This document shows, piece by piece, positions 16,312 through 25,680 of a DNA stretch of 42,981 bases. The DNA is taken from the NCBI GenBank assembly GCA_017482485.1, contig JAFUMV010000086.1:1-42981 (forward strand), in the 5' to 3' direction. Position numbers and translations under genes: made by a program. Each line of letters starts with the position of its first letter. Within the stretch, counting starts at the first letter, position 1. The notes beneath the pieces are model-generated. The model was not told the DNA's origin and did no database searches. It worked only from the letters and a program-made list of their open reading frames with translations. Origin of the DNA: Lachnospiraceae bacterium. GTDB lineage: Bacteria; Bacillota; Clostridia; Lachnospirales; Lachnospiraceae.

Positions 16312-17499
16312 TCAGCCTTTTGATTCGTCCCCATATAATTTTTCAATCAATTCACCGGCAAGCGCTGCTTTTTTCTGATATTCCGGCATCACAGCCCGTA
16401 AATGTGCACGCATTTTTTCTTCCTGGCCCTTAAGCCATTCAAAAGCATTGATCAGGTCCTGTTTTTCTTCCAGCGTCTGCACAGGCAGCACATAATTTTC
16501 ATCGGTGCCAAACAGGTCCTTTGCAATGCCTCTGGCCTTTACAGAGTAGCCAACCACCAGCGTGGGCACGCATGACGAATAACTCGCAATCGTCGCATGA
16601 GTTCTTGCACCGATAAACATCCGGCAGCGGCTGATAAATCCCTTCAGCTGAGGCGCGGATGCGTCCTCAAGCTGCAGCACTCTTCCGGTATCCCGGAATG
16701 CCTCATACAATTCGGCGATGGGCTTTCTGTCATCATTGCTCTCCCATACCACATGAGGTATCAGCGCAATCTGCAGATCTGTGGTCGCAAGCACATGAGA
16801 AATCAATGCCTTATAGTTTTCCATCGTTATGCCGGGCTTCTTTTCATTGTCCACAATCATGGGACTGATATTTAAGCCCAATACCCTGCCCTCCTGCCAA
16901 CCTTTGGGCAGAGGCAGTTTTTCGGTTTCCAATAAAAAAGCCGGATCCGGATACAGATATACATTTTTGCTGATTCCGGCACTGCACAGGGCTTCATAGG
17001 TCAGGCTTTCCCTGGCCACAATGGCGTCATAAAGCTTCATATCCGCTGCAATATCAGGGCGTTTTAAAAGCTCCGGTTCGATGGAGCAGCCGTAGAGCAT
17101 GGTTTTGCTGCCCTGATGATGAAACATCCGATTTGCCAGAATCAGGCGGTCCAGCATGTTATCATAGCAGTAATTGTCTCCGCCGATGGAAATATTTAAC
17201 ATTGCAGCATTTTTTCCGCAGACATCCTTATAACGATAGCGCATAAAGCTTTCCGGATCCTGAAAGATCTTTCTCCAGGCATAATACCAGATATGCACCA
17301 GCAGATTTTTTTCAATGCTTCTCTCCTGAAAAATTTCACCGCACAGTGTACCGAGAGAATATTTTCTGTCCTCTTCCGGGCGGTTGCTGATCAGGACCGC
17401 CGGTTTTTTGAGCATTTTGCAAAGGCTGTTCACAATGGCTTCACAGCCGTGATTTCCGCTGCCGGCGTGCATATATAATACAATTTTATCCTTTTTCAT
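16312..17499 (-). CDS. polysaccharide pyruvyl transferase family protein
   Basis: A 395-residue member of the polysaccharide pyruvyl transferase family (CsaB/WcaK type), which transfers an enolpyruvyl group from phosphoenolpyruvate to form a ketal on a sugar of the repeat unit. Typical motifs are the start YMHAGSGNHGCEAIVNSL, the ISIGGDNYCYD segment, the YPDPAFLL region and the C-terminal MFIGARTHATIASYSS with its conserved histidine, followed by VGYSVKARGIAKDLFG. GGAGGAG precedes the ATG at 17499; six further codons upstream are open but unlikely. It sits between a GT2 gene and the GH88-like gene in the same orientation. Pyruvylation would add negative charge to the glycan. Confidence 0.88.
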   Translation of the reverse strand: MKKDKIVLYMHAGSGNHGCEAIVNSLCKMLKKPAVLISNRPEEDRKYSLGTLCGEIFQERSIEKNLLVHIWYYAWRKIFQDPESFMRYRYKDVCGKNAAMLNISIGGDNYCYDNMLDRLILANRMFHHQGSKTMLYGCSIEPELLKRPDIAADMKLYDAIVARESLTYEALCSAGISKNVYLYPDPAFLLETEKLPLPKGWQEGRVLGLNISPMIVDNEKKPGITMENYKALISHVLATTDLQIALIPHVVWESNDDRKPIAELYEAFRDTGRVLQLEDASAPQLKGFISRCRMFIGARTHATIASYSSCVPTLVVGYSVKARGIAKDLFGTDENYVLPVQTLEEKQDLINAFEWLKGQEEKMRAHLRAVMPEYQKKAALAGELIEKLYGDESKG

Positions 17500-17568
17500 A
17501 TTGCTCCTCCATCTCAAAGCGCCATGTATCTGCGAAAAAGCGGCTGTCAGGTGAATGATTTTTGCTGC

Positions 17569-18591
17569 TCATCCTTTCCAGCGATGATACAGTTTCAGAT
17601 ATCCTTCCGGCCATGCACAAAACAGCGCTGTTTTGATTCCGTATCCCGCAGGCAGTTCTGATTTTGCGCCGGGCACCTGCAGGGCTTTCTTTACTGTCAG
17701 GCGGCATTCCTCCACATATTTCCGGTAAGGAAGGCGTTCTTTTTCTGACAGTCTGGAGAGTTTTCCTGCCACCAGCATGGCGGAAACTGCCAGAATGGAG
17801 GCCAGGCGCGCTTTCTGCTGGGGATAACTCCAGCTGATGATATGAAAAGCAAGGCGCCAGGCTTTGATTTCATCCATGTAAGAAGGGGTAAAGGGACGCA
17901 GCATGACACCGCTTTGATTGATTCTGTAATAGTATCCCTTATAATCGGTGACGCTGATTTTTTTCAGATTCTGCAAAAGATCCACCAGAAACATCATATC
18001 CTCTCCGATTGTCAGATCTTCCCGAAACCGCACCTTTCCAATTACCTCACGGCGATAAAGAATGCTCCAGCATCTGGTGTTTCCGCGCAGCAAATATTCT
18101 GCAATATACTTCTTTTTATTGACGGTTTTCAGACTATATCCTTCATTTTCGGAATTGCATGTTTTTTCCCGCTTTTCAGAAGTATTTACAGAATTTCCCG
18201 ATTTTTCAGTTTCATTTCCATTCCATTTGTGAAAATCACATAATACAATGTCACTGTTTTCTTTTTCCAGATATTGATGCAGTTTTTCAAACATTTTCCC
18301 ATCAATTTTATCATCTGCATCCACAAAGGTGATATACGCACCATCTGTTTCATCAATTCCCTGGTTTCGGGCATTGGATACTCCGTTTTTATTTTGCTGT
18401 GTCAGACGCACCCGGGAATCTTTTTCTGCAAGCTTTTCAGCCAACTGCGTGGTGCCGTCTGTGGAATGATCGTCCAGAATCAGCACCTCATAATTTTCAT
18501 AGCTTTGTGCCAGAATGCTGTTTACACATTCTTCCAGCCATTTCACCCCATTGCGGACCGGTATGATCACGCTGATTTTTCCCTTCTCCAT
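17569..18591 (-). CDS. GT2 family glycosyltransferase
   Basis: A 340-residue glycosyltransferase with a GT-A fold. The start ISVIIPVRNGVKWLEEC, LILDDHSTDGT and the metal-binding DADD (91-94) identify family 2, and RREVIGKVRFREDLTIGEDMMF matches the acceptor-side motif common in these enzymes. GGGGG lies 7 bases before the ATG at 18591; the frame is open upstream to 18657 without a plausible site. Residues about 122-152 form a hydrophilic Asn/Glu/Ser/Lys-rich insert encoded by AT-rich DNA, resembling the insert in the GT11 gene ending at 12537. No membrane segment is seen. Donor and linkage are unknown. Confidence 0.88.
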   Translation of the reverse strand: MEKGKISVIIPVRNGVKWLEECVNSILAQSYENYEVLILDDHSTDGTTQLAEKLAEKDSRVRLTQQNKNGVSNARNQGIDETDGAYITFVDADDKIDGKMFEKLHQYLEKENSDIVLCDFHKWNGNETEKSGNSVNTSEKREKTCNSENEGYSLKTVNKKKYIAEYLLRGNTRCWSILYRREVIGKVRFREDLTIGEDMMFLVDLLQNLKKISVTDYKGYYYRINQSGVMLRPFTPSYMDEIKAWRLAFHIISWSYPQQKARLASILAVSAMLVAGKLSRLSEKERLPYRKYVEECRLTVKKALQVPGAKSELPAGYGIKTALFCAWPEGYLKLYHRWKG

Positions 18592-18675
18592 CTTTGTACC
18601 CCCTTGCTTATCGTTTGTGTAACCGATCAATGCTATTTTCTTAAGCCAAAGCTGCATATAGCAGCCGTTGCCGGA

Positions 18676-19692
18676 TTACCCCCGCTTGAAATCATAAACC
18701 GCAAACAAAAGCCTAAGCCCCCACATAAAAAGCCTGTTTGGATGTTTTAATACTGCCATTAAAATTCTGTTTTCCTTTGCGGCCAGCTTCGGCTGTCTTC
18801 CCCGCCGGGCAGCCCGCACTTTTTCGCTCCAAAGCATCGACTGCAGTCTTTTTCTCCAGCCCTTCTGCCTACTTCGCACTTCATTTTTCATCACCAGAAA
18901 AAACAGCAGCACAAACTCTCTTTCCGCCTGCCCCTCTGCATCCGGAGCGCTCTTTTCTATCAGAATTTTTCCGATCAATTCATTCAATCGCAATATATTG
19001 TCATATAATTTCGCGTTGTACCGATGTGCCATGGAGCTCTGTAAAAACAGATAGTGATAATAACATGCTTGCGGAAGAACCACAATGCGCTCTGCCGAAA
19101 GGAGTGCAGGTAATGTGATATTCACATCCTCTCCCATCACAATCGTCGGATCACAGTAATGCATATTTTCTTCAATCAGTGCTCTGGAAAAAAGCTTCAT
19201 ACATCGTGACAGTGTGATGGGCCGCCGCTCTTCTCCCAGAAGTCTTCCGAATACCTGCTCCTTCAGCGCACTCCCCTCATAAATACCGGGAGCCAGGGGC
19301 TGAATCACAGGAAAGCTTCTGGTTTCTTCTTCCTGGACATAGTTGCCGCAAATCACTTCTTTTCCACAGTCGGACGCATTTTGGAGCATGTTTTCCACCA
19401 TGCAGGTGTCAATCCAGTCATCGCTGTCCACAAAACACAGATAGTCCCCGGTACTGATTTTTACGCCATCCATCCAGGCTGCCATCAGACCGCCGTTTTT
19501 TTTATGAAGAACTCTGACCCTTTCATCTTTTTGGGCCCAGGCATCACAAAGCGCCGGACACTCATCCGGCGATCCGTCATCCACCAAAACCAGCTCGATG
19601 TTTTGATACGTCTGCTCCAATATGCTCAAAACGCAGCGTTCCAGCCACTGCTGTGTCCGGTAAACGGGCACGATGATGCTCACTTTTTTCAA
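18676..19692 (-). CDS. GT2 family glycosyltransferase, TTG start
   Basis: A 338-residue GT2 enzyme with the order VSIIVPVYRTQQWLERC, LVLVDDGSPDECPALC, DSDDW (89-93) and MGEDVNITLPAL, as in many capsule glycosyltransferases. The frame can start at a GTG at 19716, but GAGAGGAG is placed 7 bases before a TTG at 19692 that begins exactly at KKVSIIVPV, so I use the TTG. The C-terminus is basic, with KRLQSMLW and RRGRQPKL, then a hydrophobic patch MWGLRLLFAVYDF that may associate with the membrane. Donor and linkage are unknown. Confidence 0.86.
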   Translation of the reverse strand: MKKVSIIVPVYRTQQWLERCVLSILEQTYQNIELVLVDDGSPDECPALCDAWAQKDERVRVLHKKNGGLMAAWMDGVKISTGDYLCFVDSDDWIDTCMVENMLQNASDCGKEVICGNYVQEEETRSFPVIQPLAPGIYEGSALKEQVFGRLLGEERRPITLSRCMKLFSRALIEENMHYCDPTIVMGEDVNITLPALLSAERIVVLPQACYYHYLFLQSSMAHRYNAKLYDNILRLNELIGKILIEKSAPDAEGQAEREFVLLFFLVMKNEVRSRQKGWRKRLQSMLWSEKVRAARRGRQPKLAAKENRILMAVLKHPNRLFMWGLRLLFAVYDFKRG

Positions 19693-19761
19693 GCCCAAAC
19701 TCCTCTCTGAGCTCACACACAGCTGCCGGTCCGCAGTCTTTCCTGTCCCGCCGGACCGCCG

Positions 19762-20841
19762 TCAGTGCGCAAGCTTTCTGTAATATGCCAACAGTTTCCC
19801 AATATAGTTTTGGATATCATATTCTTTTTGGATGCGCGCCCGCGCCTGCTGTCCCATCTGTTTGCGAAGTGCTTCGTCCTTTAACAGAGAAATCAGCGCA
19901 TCGGCCAGCGCCTGTGGATTTTTTGCAGGAAGCAGCATACCCGTGCTGCAAGGCAGGGCATCTTCGCTGCCGCCCAACTCTCCTGCGCCCAGAATCTGCG
20001 GAATACCGCCCACTGCAGAGGCTGCCACACACATGCCCGCCGCCATGGCCTCCAGAAGAGACACCGGCTGCCCTTCAAACCAGGTGGGCAGTACAAAAAT
20101 GCTGCATTCCTGAAACAACTGCTCTCGTTCTTTGGGAGAAACCCAGCCGGGACAACCAACCACGTCTTTCAGCGCATCGGCCTTCCTTTCCAGCTGCTCA
20201 TTTCCGGCTTCCCAAAAACCGCCCAGAATCAGTTCAAAATCCGAAATTTCCTGTCGGATACGGGGCATGGCTTCCAAAAGCTCCCCGATGCCTTTTTCCT
20301 TACACAGTCTGCCCAAAAACACTGCCTTATGGCTGCTGTAGTCATTCTTTGCCTGTGCCGGAATGGGAATCGCGTTCTGCAGCACATGGATTTTGGAAGG
20401 TTCTACAATCTGTGAAAAGAACGTTTTCCATTCCTCCGATAATACCAGAAATAAATCCGCCCGATTTAAGGCTGCCTTCACCTTCTGCCGTTTCTTTTCG
20501 CTGCAGCGCTCATAGTAAAAGCCCTGAAAATCCCCGCCGTGGGAATGAATCAGAATTTTCTTGTGAAAAAAACCGGCCACCTTCATGAACAGCATTTTAC
20601 GCAGACAGCTGGCATCCGCCGCCAGATTCACATGTACAATATCGCAGCCCGGCATGGCCAACACGAATTTCACCAGCGCAATGGCCGCCTGCAGGGCCTT
20701 TCGCAGTTTGCTGCCGTCCACCATGGTGCCGATGTACTTCAGATCGATCTGTTCCTCCAGACCGGCCGCGTATAAATTATTCACCACTGCAGAGACGCCG
20801 CCTTTTACGCTGCGGTCCGCACCGATCATTACAACTTTCAT
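19762..20841 (-). CDS. GT4 family glycosyltransferase
   Basis: A 359-residue GT-B fold enzyme of family 4. The N-terminal domain opens MIGADRSVKGGVSAVVNNL, and the C-terminal domain has AVFLGRLCKEKGIGELLEAM and the donor-binding LPTWFEGQPVSLLEAMAAGMCVAAS with the EX7E pattern. The ATG at 20841 overlaps the stop of the upstream polymerase gene (ATGA), so I reject the longer frame to 20883. Expected to act at the inner face of the membrane on lipid-linked intermediates. Sugar specificity cannot be told. Confidence 0.9.
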   Translation of the reverse strand: MKVVMIGADRSVKGGVSAVVNNLYAAGLEEQIDLKYIGTMVDGSKLRKALQAAIALVKFVLAMPGCDIVHVNLAADASCLRKMLFMKVAGFFHKKILIHSHGGDFQGFYYERCSEKKRQKVKAALNRADLFLVLSEEWKTFFSQIVEPSKIHVLQNAIPIPAQAKNDYSSHKAVFLGRLCKEKGIGELLEAMPRIRQEISDFELILGGFWEAGNEQLERKADALKDVVGCPGWVSPKEREQLFQECSIFVLPTWFEGQPVSLLEAMAAGMCVAASAVGGIPQILGAGELGGSEDALPCSTGMLLPAKNPQALADALISLLKDEALRKQMGQQARARIQKEYDIQNYIGKLLAYYRKLAH

Positions 20842-22037
20842 GGTTCCACCTGATTTTTCCTGAATAATGTCCGGAACTTCCACCAGTGCGCTTCCTTTGT
20901 CTTTTTCCCAAGCATGGCTGCCCAGTAAGCGCCCAGCAGAAAAAGCACATAATTGCGTGCGATGTAAACAGACACAGCATGAGCTTCAATCGTTGTAAAC
21001 ACGGCAAAGGAAAGGGTCAGCACAAAGCCCATGTAATCCTGATTTTTCTTAAAATTCCACAGAAGCAGGCACAAAACTGCCACACAGCAGATTCCCGGAA
21101 TAATGCCATACCAGAAAAACAGGCGCACATAACCCATATCAAAATACTGATAATATTCCGGATCCGAAAACAGCTTCCATTTTTCCAGTCTCGCACCTCT
21201 GCCGTCTCCAAAGGAATAGATGCTTGCAATTCTTCCGGTGATCAGCCTGTCGATTTTTACCACCCAGCCCGGCATGAAATCATACCAGTCAGAGATATAA
21301 GCGGCATAAACCGAAAATGCCACGCAAAACAACGTGACAAGGACTCCTCCTCCATATACCCAGGAAGCTTTCTGCAGTTTGGGGAAATACTGAAGCACTG
21401 CTGCCAGAACAATCGTAAACAGCATCATCAAAAGCGCGGTCCTTGTCACAGTGGCAATATAAGTCACCATGGACAATAACAGCAGCAGCCCATAGTTCCA
21501 CAGCTTCATTTTTTCATGATACAGATAAATTCCAAGGGTCATCAGGGCCCAGATCATAATCGCCAGCGCGTTGCTGTTTCCCAGGCCCAGGCAGACGCGC
21601 TGAATGTCCGCTTTGAATCCATATCCGGCGCTCTGCTCAAAAACAGTTCCCAAAACGCCTGCGACAGACAGACCTGCCAGCACTGCCATACCTGCAAGGG
21701 TAGTCCAGAAAACGGTTTTTAAAACCTTTTTTCCGTCCAGACCTTTCATGGCGGCCACAAAAACCACCGCCCTTACTGCCTCATCCTTCGTGGAAACCAG
21801 ATAACAGATTCCTGCGATGAGGCCTGCCCCGATGATGGCAGCCCACTCTTTGGCCGAATATTTTGTGATGCACAGCTTCATGGCAAAAAACAGAAAGCTG
21901 ACCCGAAACATCTGTCCTTCCCAGGCATTCAGCCATGCACTTTTATCCAGAATCAGTATCAGAAGCTCTATGGCCAGACCGATATAAAATAAAACCGCGC
22001 CCAGAGCTTCCAGGTTGCATTTTCGTTCTTTGTTCAT
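20838..22037 (-). CDS. Wzy-like O-antigen/capsule polymerase
   Basis: A 399-residue polytopic membrane protein with about ten hydrophobic segments and one large loop (about 250-315, with GWVVKIDRLITGRIASIYSFGDGRGARLEKWKLF split over the outer face), the layout of Wzy polymerases. The TGRxxxY-like element in that loop is common in the family. It has no close sequence motif otherwise, which is usual for Wzy. It would join flipped repeat units outside the membrane and pairs logically with the Wzx-like protein. AAGGATG precedes the ATG at 22037. Confidence 0.78.
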   Translation of the reverse strand: MNKERKCNLEALGAVLFYIGLAIELLILILDKSAWLNAWEGQMFRVSFLFFAMKLCITKYSAKEWAAIIGAGLIAGICYLVSTKDEAVRAVVFVAAMKGLDGKKVLKTVFWTTLAGMAVLAGLSVAGVLGTVFEQSAGYGFKADIQRVCLGLGNSNALAIMIWALMTLGIYLYHEKMKLWNYGLLLLLSMVTYIATVTRTALLMMLFTIVLAAVLQYFPKLQKASWVYGGGVLVTLFCVAFSVYAAYISDWYDFMPGWVVKIDRLITGRIASIYSFGDGRGARLEKWKLFSDPEYYQYFDMGYVRLFFWYGIIPGICCVAVLCLLLWNFKKNQDYMGFVLTLSFAVFTTIEAHAVSVYIARNYVLFLLGAYWAAMLGKKTKEAHWWKFRTLFRKNQVEP

Positions 22038-22079
22038 GCTGCTTTCATCCTTTCCGGTCAGCTCTGTCCCGACCGTTCT

Positions 22080-22991
22080 TTATTTTGCCGGGGGTCCGCC
22101 AAACAGCTTCCGTCTGACCACGCCCAGTAAAAATACGAAATCCCTGACCCCTTTTCCAAAGGCCGCCTTATAATATTCCTTCGCCTCAATTTCATAAGGT
22201 TTTAACGCTTTGTAGGGCATTTTATATTCCAGTGCGATATCGATGAATTTTTCCCGATATGCAGGATTTTTTTCCAATTTGAATTCTCTGTATAAAAATC
22301 CGTACTCGAAAATATTCAGTTCCCCGTTTTCCCGGCACTGCTCTGTCAGCTGGTTTTCGCTGATGCCGATACAGATCAGCGGATCGTTGGTATGTGCAAA
22401 CTTCGGATTTTGTGAAAGCAGGCGCATATAAAATTCCACATCCACCAGCCATTTTAACTTTTCTTCGTATTCCACACCCACATTTCTGTAAATCGTAGCG
22501 CTGGGGGCTCCGATATATCCGCCAAGAAACAGATTGTGCCAGTCCTGGGAAATCAGGCTGCAGTGTTCCTGGCTGATATGTCTGGCAAACCGATCCGAAG
22601 TCTCTTTTCCTTCCCCGGACAAAGTCACCTGCCAGGTTCCGCAAAATGCCAGGTCCACGGCCGGATTGTCATCCAGCATGGCAACAAACCGGGAAAGACT
22701 CTGAGAATTGGCAAACCAGTCATCATGGTGCATAATTTTGATATATTCACCCTTTGCACGGCGGACCGCTTCATTCCAGTTGGCTGTTGCGCCCAGTCTT
22801 TTTTCATTTTTATAGTACTGCAGCGTGCCAATTGAGCTGTTTTGTGCCGTTTCCTTTACCGATTCATCCGGTGAATCATCGGTCAGAATCACTTCATAAT
22901 CCTGAAAGCTCTGCTCCCGAACCGAATCCAGAAGCCTTTTAATTCCCGCCGCATTTTTGTAAGCAGGAATACAAATCGATACTTTCGGCAT
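22080..22991 (-). CDS. GT2 family glycosyltransferase
   Basis: A 303-residue GT2 enzyme: VSICIPAYKNAAGIKRLLDS at the N-terminus, ILTDDSPDESV, and MHHDDWF (87-93) as the metal-binding motif, in which HHDDW replaces the more usual DxDDW. The WLVDVEFYMRLL segment near 200 matches the catalytic-base region of the family. AAGGAG lies 7 bases before the ATG at 22991; the 16 codons upstream to 23039 overlap intergenic sequence and are not used. The C-terminus has a short hydrophobic stretch, VRDFVFLLGVVRRKLF. Specificity unknown. Confidence 0.88.
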   Translation of the reverse strand: MPKVSICIPAYKNAAGIKRLLDSVREQSFQDYEVILTDDSPDESVKETAQNSSIGTLQYYKNEKRLGATANWNEAVRRAKGEYIKIMHHDDWFANSQSLSRFVAMLDDNPAVDLAFCGTWQVTLSGEGKETSDRFARHISQEHCSLISQDWHNLFLGGYIGAPSATIYRNVGVEYEEKLKWLVDVEFYMRLLSQNPKFAHTNDPLICIGISENQLTEQCRENGELNIFEYGFLYREFKLEKNPAYREKFIDIALEYKMPYKALKPYEIEAKEYYKAAFGKGVRDFVFLLGVVRRKLFGGPPAK

Positions 22992-23072
22992 CGTCTTCTC
23001 CTTCGCCTGCCGCCGTACTGCAGCTATCTTGTGCTGCACGTTCCGGCGTCATCCAATTTTTCTGCCCGTCTC

Positions 23073-23957
23073 TCACTTTCCAAGCAGCTTATCAAACAGG
23101 CTCTTTCTGGGGGGATACATCAGATAACGATATTCCTCCAGATGCTCTCTCAAGTATACCGGATAGCTTTCATCCACGGTCACAATCTGAAAGTCTGTCT
23201 CTCTGCCCAGAATATCCTGATGATTTTTAATGTTCTTTTTCACTTTGGAAAGGGTGGAACGGTTGTTATATTCCTGATGCGCCGCGCTCTTAATCTTATG
23301 CTTCACCCGCGCTTCCACGGATTCGTTTTTGCCGCCGCCCATATAGGAAAAATGCCAGCCGCCGTCTGGCACACGCACCATCAGATGCTTCTGCTCTTTG
23401 TCGCGCAGCTGTTCCGTTGTATAATTTTTAAGCATGCTGTATTTGCAGATCTTGGTGCCCAGCCACTTTCTGTCTCTGCCGGTAAATCCCTCAAACTCTC
23501 CTGTGACAGACAGAAGGTTTCCCGATTTTTCTTCCATGTCCACATAGCAGTAGAAATTCCGCTGTGCCAGCGCATAGATTTTTCCGTCCTCAATGTGATC
23601 AAGCACCCATTTCACAGCTTCGGGATTGGGGATTTCATCCACATCGGAGAAGATGATCACATCGTCCTCCTTTGCCCCCGCCAGTCCTCTTGCCACAGCC
23701 TGCTTCTGGTGACTGTCACGCATAAAAGCATTGGTATCGGGGCCCATGGGGGAATCCTCCACCACTCTGTGAATGATTTTGTCCTTAAATTCTGCAAACA
23801 TCTCCTGATTTTCCTGAAAATACAGAGGTTTCTTATCCCCGGAAAAAGTTACGGTGGATTCGCTGATCACAAACTTGTCCACCACATCGTTGAGCACATG
23901 CATGCGCAGCTTTAAAATATCCAGTTCATTGAAAAATTGAAAACAATCGTATACCAT
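23073..23957 (-). CDS. GT17-like glycosyltransferase
   Basis: A 294-residue protein resembling family 17, the family of eukaryotic beta-1,4-N-acetylglucosaminyltransferase III and its bacterial relatives. The start MVYDCFQFFNELDILKLRMH, FVISESTVTFSG, IIFSDVDEIPNPEAV with D105-V-D107 as metal ligands, and the late DGGWHFSYMGG motif are diagnostic. It follows the DUF5672 gene with only one base between stop and start, and its GGAGG site is within that gene's end, so they are coupled. In bacterial clusters these enzymes are presumed to transfer GlcNAc-like sugars; this is inference. Confidence 0.85.
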   Translation of the reverse strand: MVYDCFQFFNELDILKLRMHVLNDVVDKFVISESTVTFSGDKKPLYFQENQEMFAEFKDKIIHRVVEDSPMGPDTNAFMRDSHQKQAVARGLAGAKEDDVIIFSDVDEIPNPEAVKWVLDHIEDGKIYALAQRNFYCYVDMEEKSGNLLSVTGEFEGFTGRDRKWLGTKICKYSMLKNYTTEQLRDKEQKHLMVRVPDGGWHFSYMGGGKNESVEARVKHKIKSAAHQEYNNRSTLSKVKKNIKNHQDILGRETDFQIVTVDESYPVYLREHLEEYRYLMYPPRKSLFDKLLGK

Positions 23958-23958
23958 G

Positions 23959-24702
23959 TCATCCTCCTATTTTCATCATCCGTTTCAGTTTCCGCTCCGC
24001 CCGCAAAAGAAGCTCCGGCTTTCCCCGAAACTTCAGATATCCGGCGTTGCTTCCTGCCCACTTATGAAACGCGAAAGGCGTGATCCCTTCAATCTCCGGT
24101 ATCATGGTTTCATGGGAAAAGTACTTTGCCACCTCCAGCGGCGCAATTCTCATGCCTGCAGCCTCCACCAGATGTTTATTTTTCACGCACAGAAATCCGT
24201 CTTCATGAAAATATCCATGATCTCCTTCGAAGGGCAGATTGGCCTGCTTCGGGAAATCCAGCAGTTTTTTGCTGCGGATGCCCACGCTGTTTCCCACGCG
24301 GCAGAGATTGCCGTTAATGTCACGATAAGTGAAATCATCATTGGGAACAGGCCAGGGAGCGCCGATATAGTCATATTCCAAAAACTCATCCCGCCACATC
24401 TGCGGATTTACGACAAAGCCGTCATAATGTACGATCATCACGTAATCCGTATGGATGTGATCTCCCAGTTCATATAGCATTTTATAATTGAAACAGTCGA
24501 TATCCGTCAGCTTTGAAGTGTGGGAATACCGAATCGATTTGGGCAGATAAATGGGCTTTTTGTGTGTGATAAGCACAGCATCTCCGAAATCGATCTTTCG
24601 CATACTGTAAAGCATCGCCTGAACGCTTTCCATGACTTTTACACTGGTCATGCACATCAGCGTCACATTGGGCAGCTGCAGCTTTCCGTCTTTCCATTCC
24701 AT
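23959..24702 (-). CDS. DUF5672 family protein, putative glycosyltransferase
   Basis: A 247-residue protein of the DUF5672 family, found in polysaccharide loci and believed to be GT-A-like. Marker segments are VTLMCMTSVKVMESVQAM at the N-terminus, the motif VHYDGFVVNPQMWRDEFLEY (91-110) followed by DYIGAPWP, and VGNSVGIRSKKLLDF. GGGGGAAACCTT precedes the ATG. The HYDG motif probably serves as the metal site. No biochemical function can be assigned from sequence. Confidence 0.8.
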   Translation of the reverse strand: MEWKDGKLQLPNVTLMCMTSVKVMESVQAMLYSMRKIDFGDAVLITHKKPIYLPKSIRYSHTSKLTDIDCFNYKMLYELGDHIHTDYVMIVHYDGFVVNPQMWRDEFLEYDYIGAPWPVPNDDFTYRDINGNLCRVGNSVGIRSKKLLDFPKQANLPFEGDHGYFHEDGFLCVKNKHLVEAAGMRIAPLEVAKYFSHETMIPEIEGITPFAFHKWAGSNAGYLKFRGKPELLLRAERKLKRMMKIGG

Positions 24703-24739
24703 AAGGTTTCCCCCGTTTTACTTGCTTTTTTATTTTCCT

Positions 24740-25609
24740 CTATTTTTTCAAATACTTTTTCAGCGGCCGCAGCAGTCTGCGCAGCCTCTTAAAAGTAAGG
24801 TTTTCCGCCGCCTGCTGCTTTGCTGCCTGCTTTTGGTCCATAATGTGTCTGCGTTTTTCCAGCTCCTGATCAAACAGTGCTTCCTCCTCCATCCAGGGGT
24901 TCACCTCATAGCGCATCTCGAAAATGGTCGGCAGCATCCGCTCGATCTGATGGGCCTCCGAAGGAAAATTGGGGGCGATTCCATAATCCATCAGTTTGAT
25001 CAGGTTTTTATAAAAAACAGGGCTGTGCATCTGCACCTGTTCTTTTCTTACAATATAGCAGGCGCCCGGCGAAAACAGACAGTACCGGGGCACCACCGGA
25101 TCTTTGTAAATGAATTTCAGCAGATCATCATAGCTGTCAAAATATCTGTGCGGGTGATTCTCCGAAGTGGCATACCAGGAATTGTTCACCTCCACAAACT
25201 GACTTTCTGTGGCATAAAAGGCTGTCCCTGGACCGGCAGCGCCATCGCTTTTGGCGAACTTTTGCCTGCCGCCTTTATCCTCATACAGGTAGGTAAACCA
25301 GGTATTTCGGCAAACCCTTTCAAAATATTCCTCACTGCAGTGTCTGCCCAGAATGTTGCCTTTTAACAGTGCAAAAACCTCCGGCAGACTTTCATAATTG
25401 TCGTAAATCCACTGAAAATAGGTGGTGATATTGTGTCCGGTGTTTTTTACCGGCTGCCAGCTGATTCCTGCTTTTGTCAGGCAGCTTCTGGTCTTTCCCT
25501 CATCGTCATCCGTGGCATCAAACAACACGTAATCGGATGCATAGGACAACAGCTTTTCGGGCACCGTATGAAAATTGTGAATGACAAAAAAAACATCCGT
25601 TTTCGACAT
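24740..25609 (-). CDS. DUF3431-like protein, putative glycosyltransferase
   Basis: A 289-residue protein I recognise only loosely. The segment VKNTGHNITTYFQWIYDNYESLP (54-76) followed by VFALLKGN resembles DUF3431, in which an N-x-G-x-E/N-x-x-TY motif precedes a similar helix, and such proteins are suspected glycosyltransferases. FSPGACYIVRKEQVQ near 195 fits a GT-A acceptor region. The C-terminus is strongly basic (KRLRRLLRPLKKYLKK), suggesting membrane or lipid contact. The ATG at 25609 has GGAGG five bases upstream; four codons before it are discarded. It lies between the ABC transporter and DUF5672 genes. Confidence 0.55.
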   Translation of the reverse strand: MSKTDVFFVIHNFHTVPEKLLSYASDYVLFDATDDDEGKTRSCLTKAGISWQPVKNTGHNITTYFQWIYDNYESLPEVFALLKGNILGRHCSEEYFERVCRNTWFTYLYEDKGGRQKFAKSDGAAGPGTAFYATESQFVEVNNSWYATSENHPHRYFDSYDDLLKFIYKDPVVPRYCLFSPGACYIVRKEQVQMHSPVFYKNLIKLMDYGIAPNFPSEAHQIERMLPTIFEMRYEVNPWMEEEALFDQELEKRRHIMDQKQAAKQQAAENLTFKRLRRLLRPLKKYLKK

Positions 25610-25680
25610 TTTTTCCTCCATGCCTCAGCATTATATCTCCGTCAAACGCGCCATCTTCCCGCAAGGGAACCACACACAGC

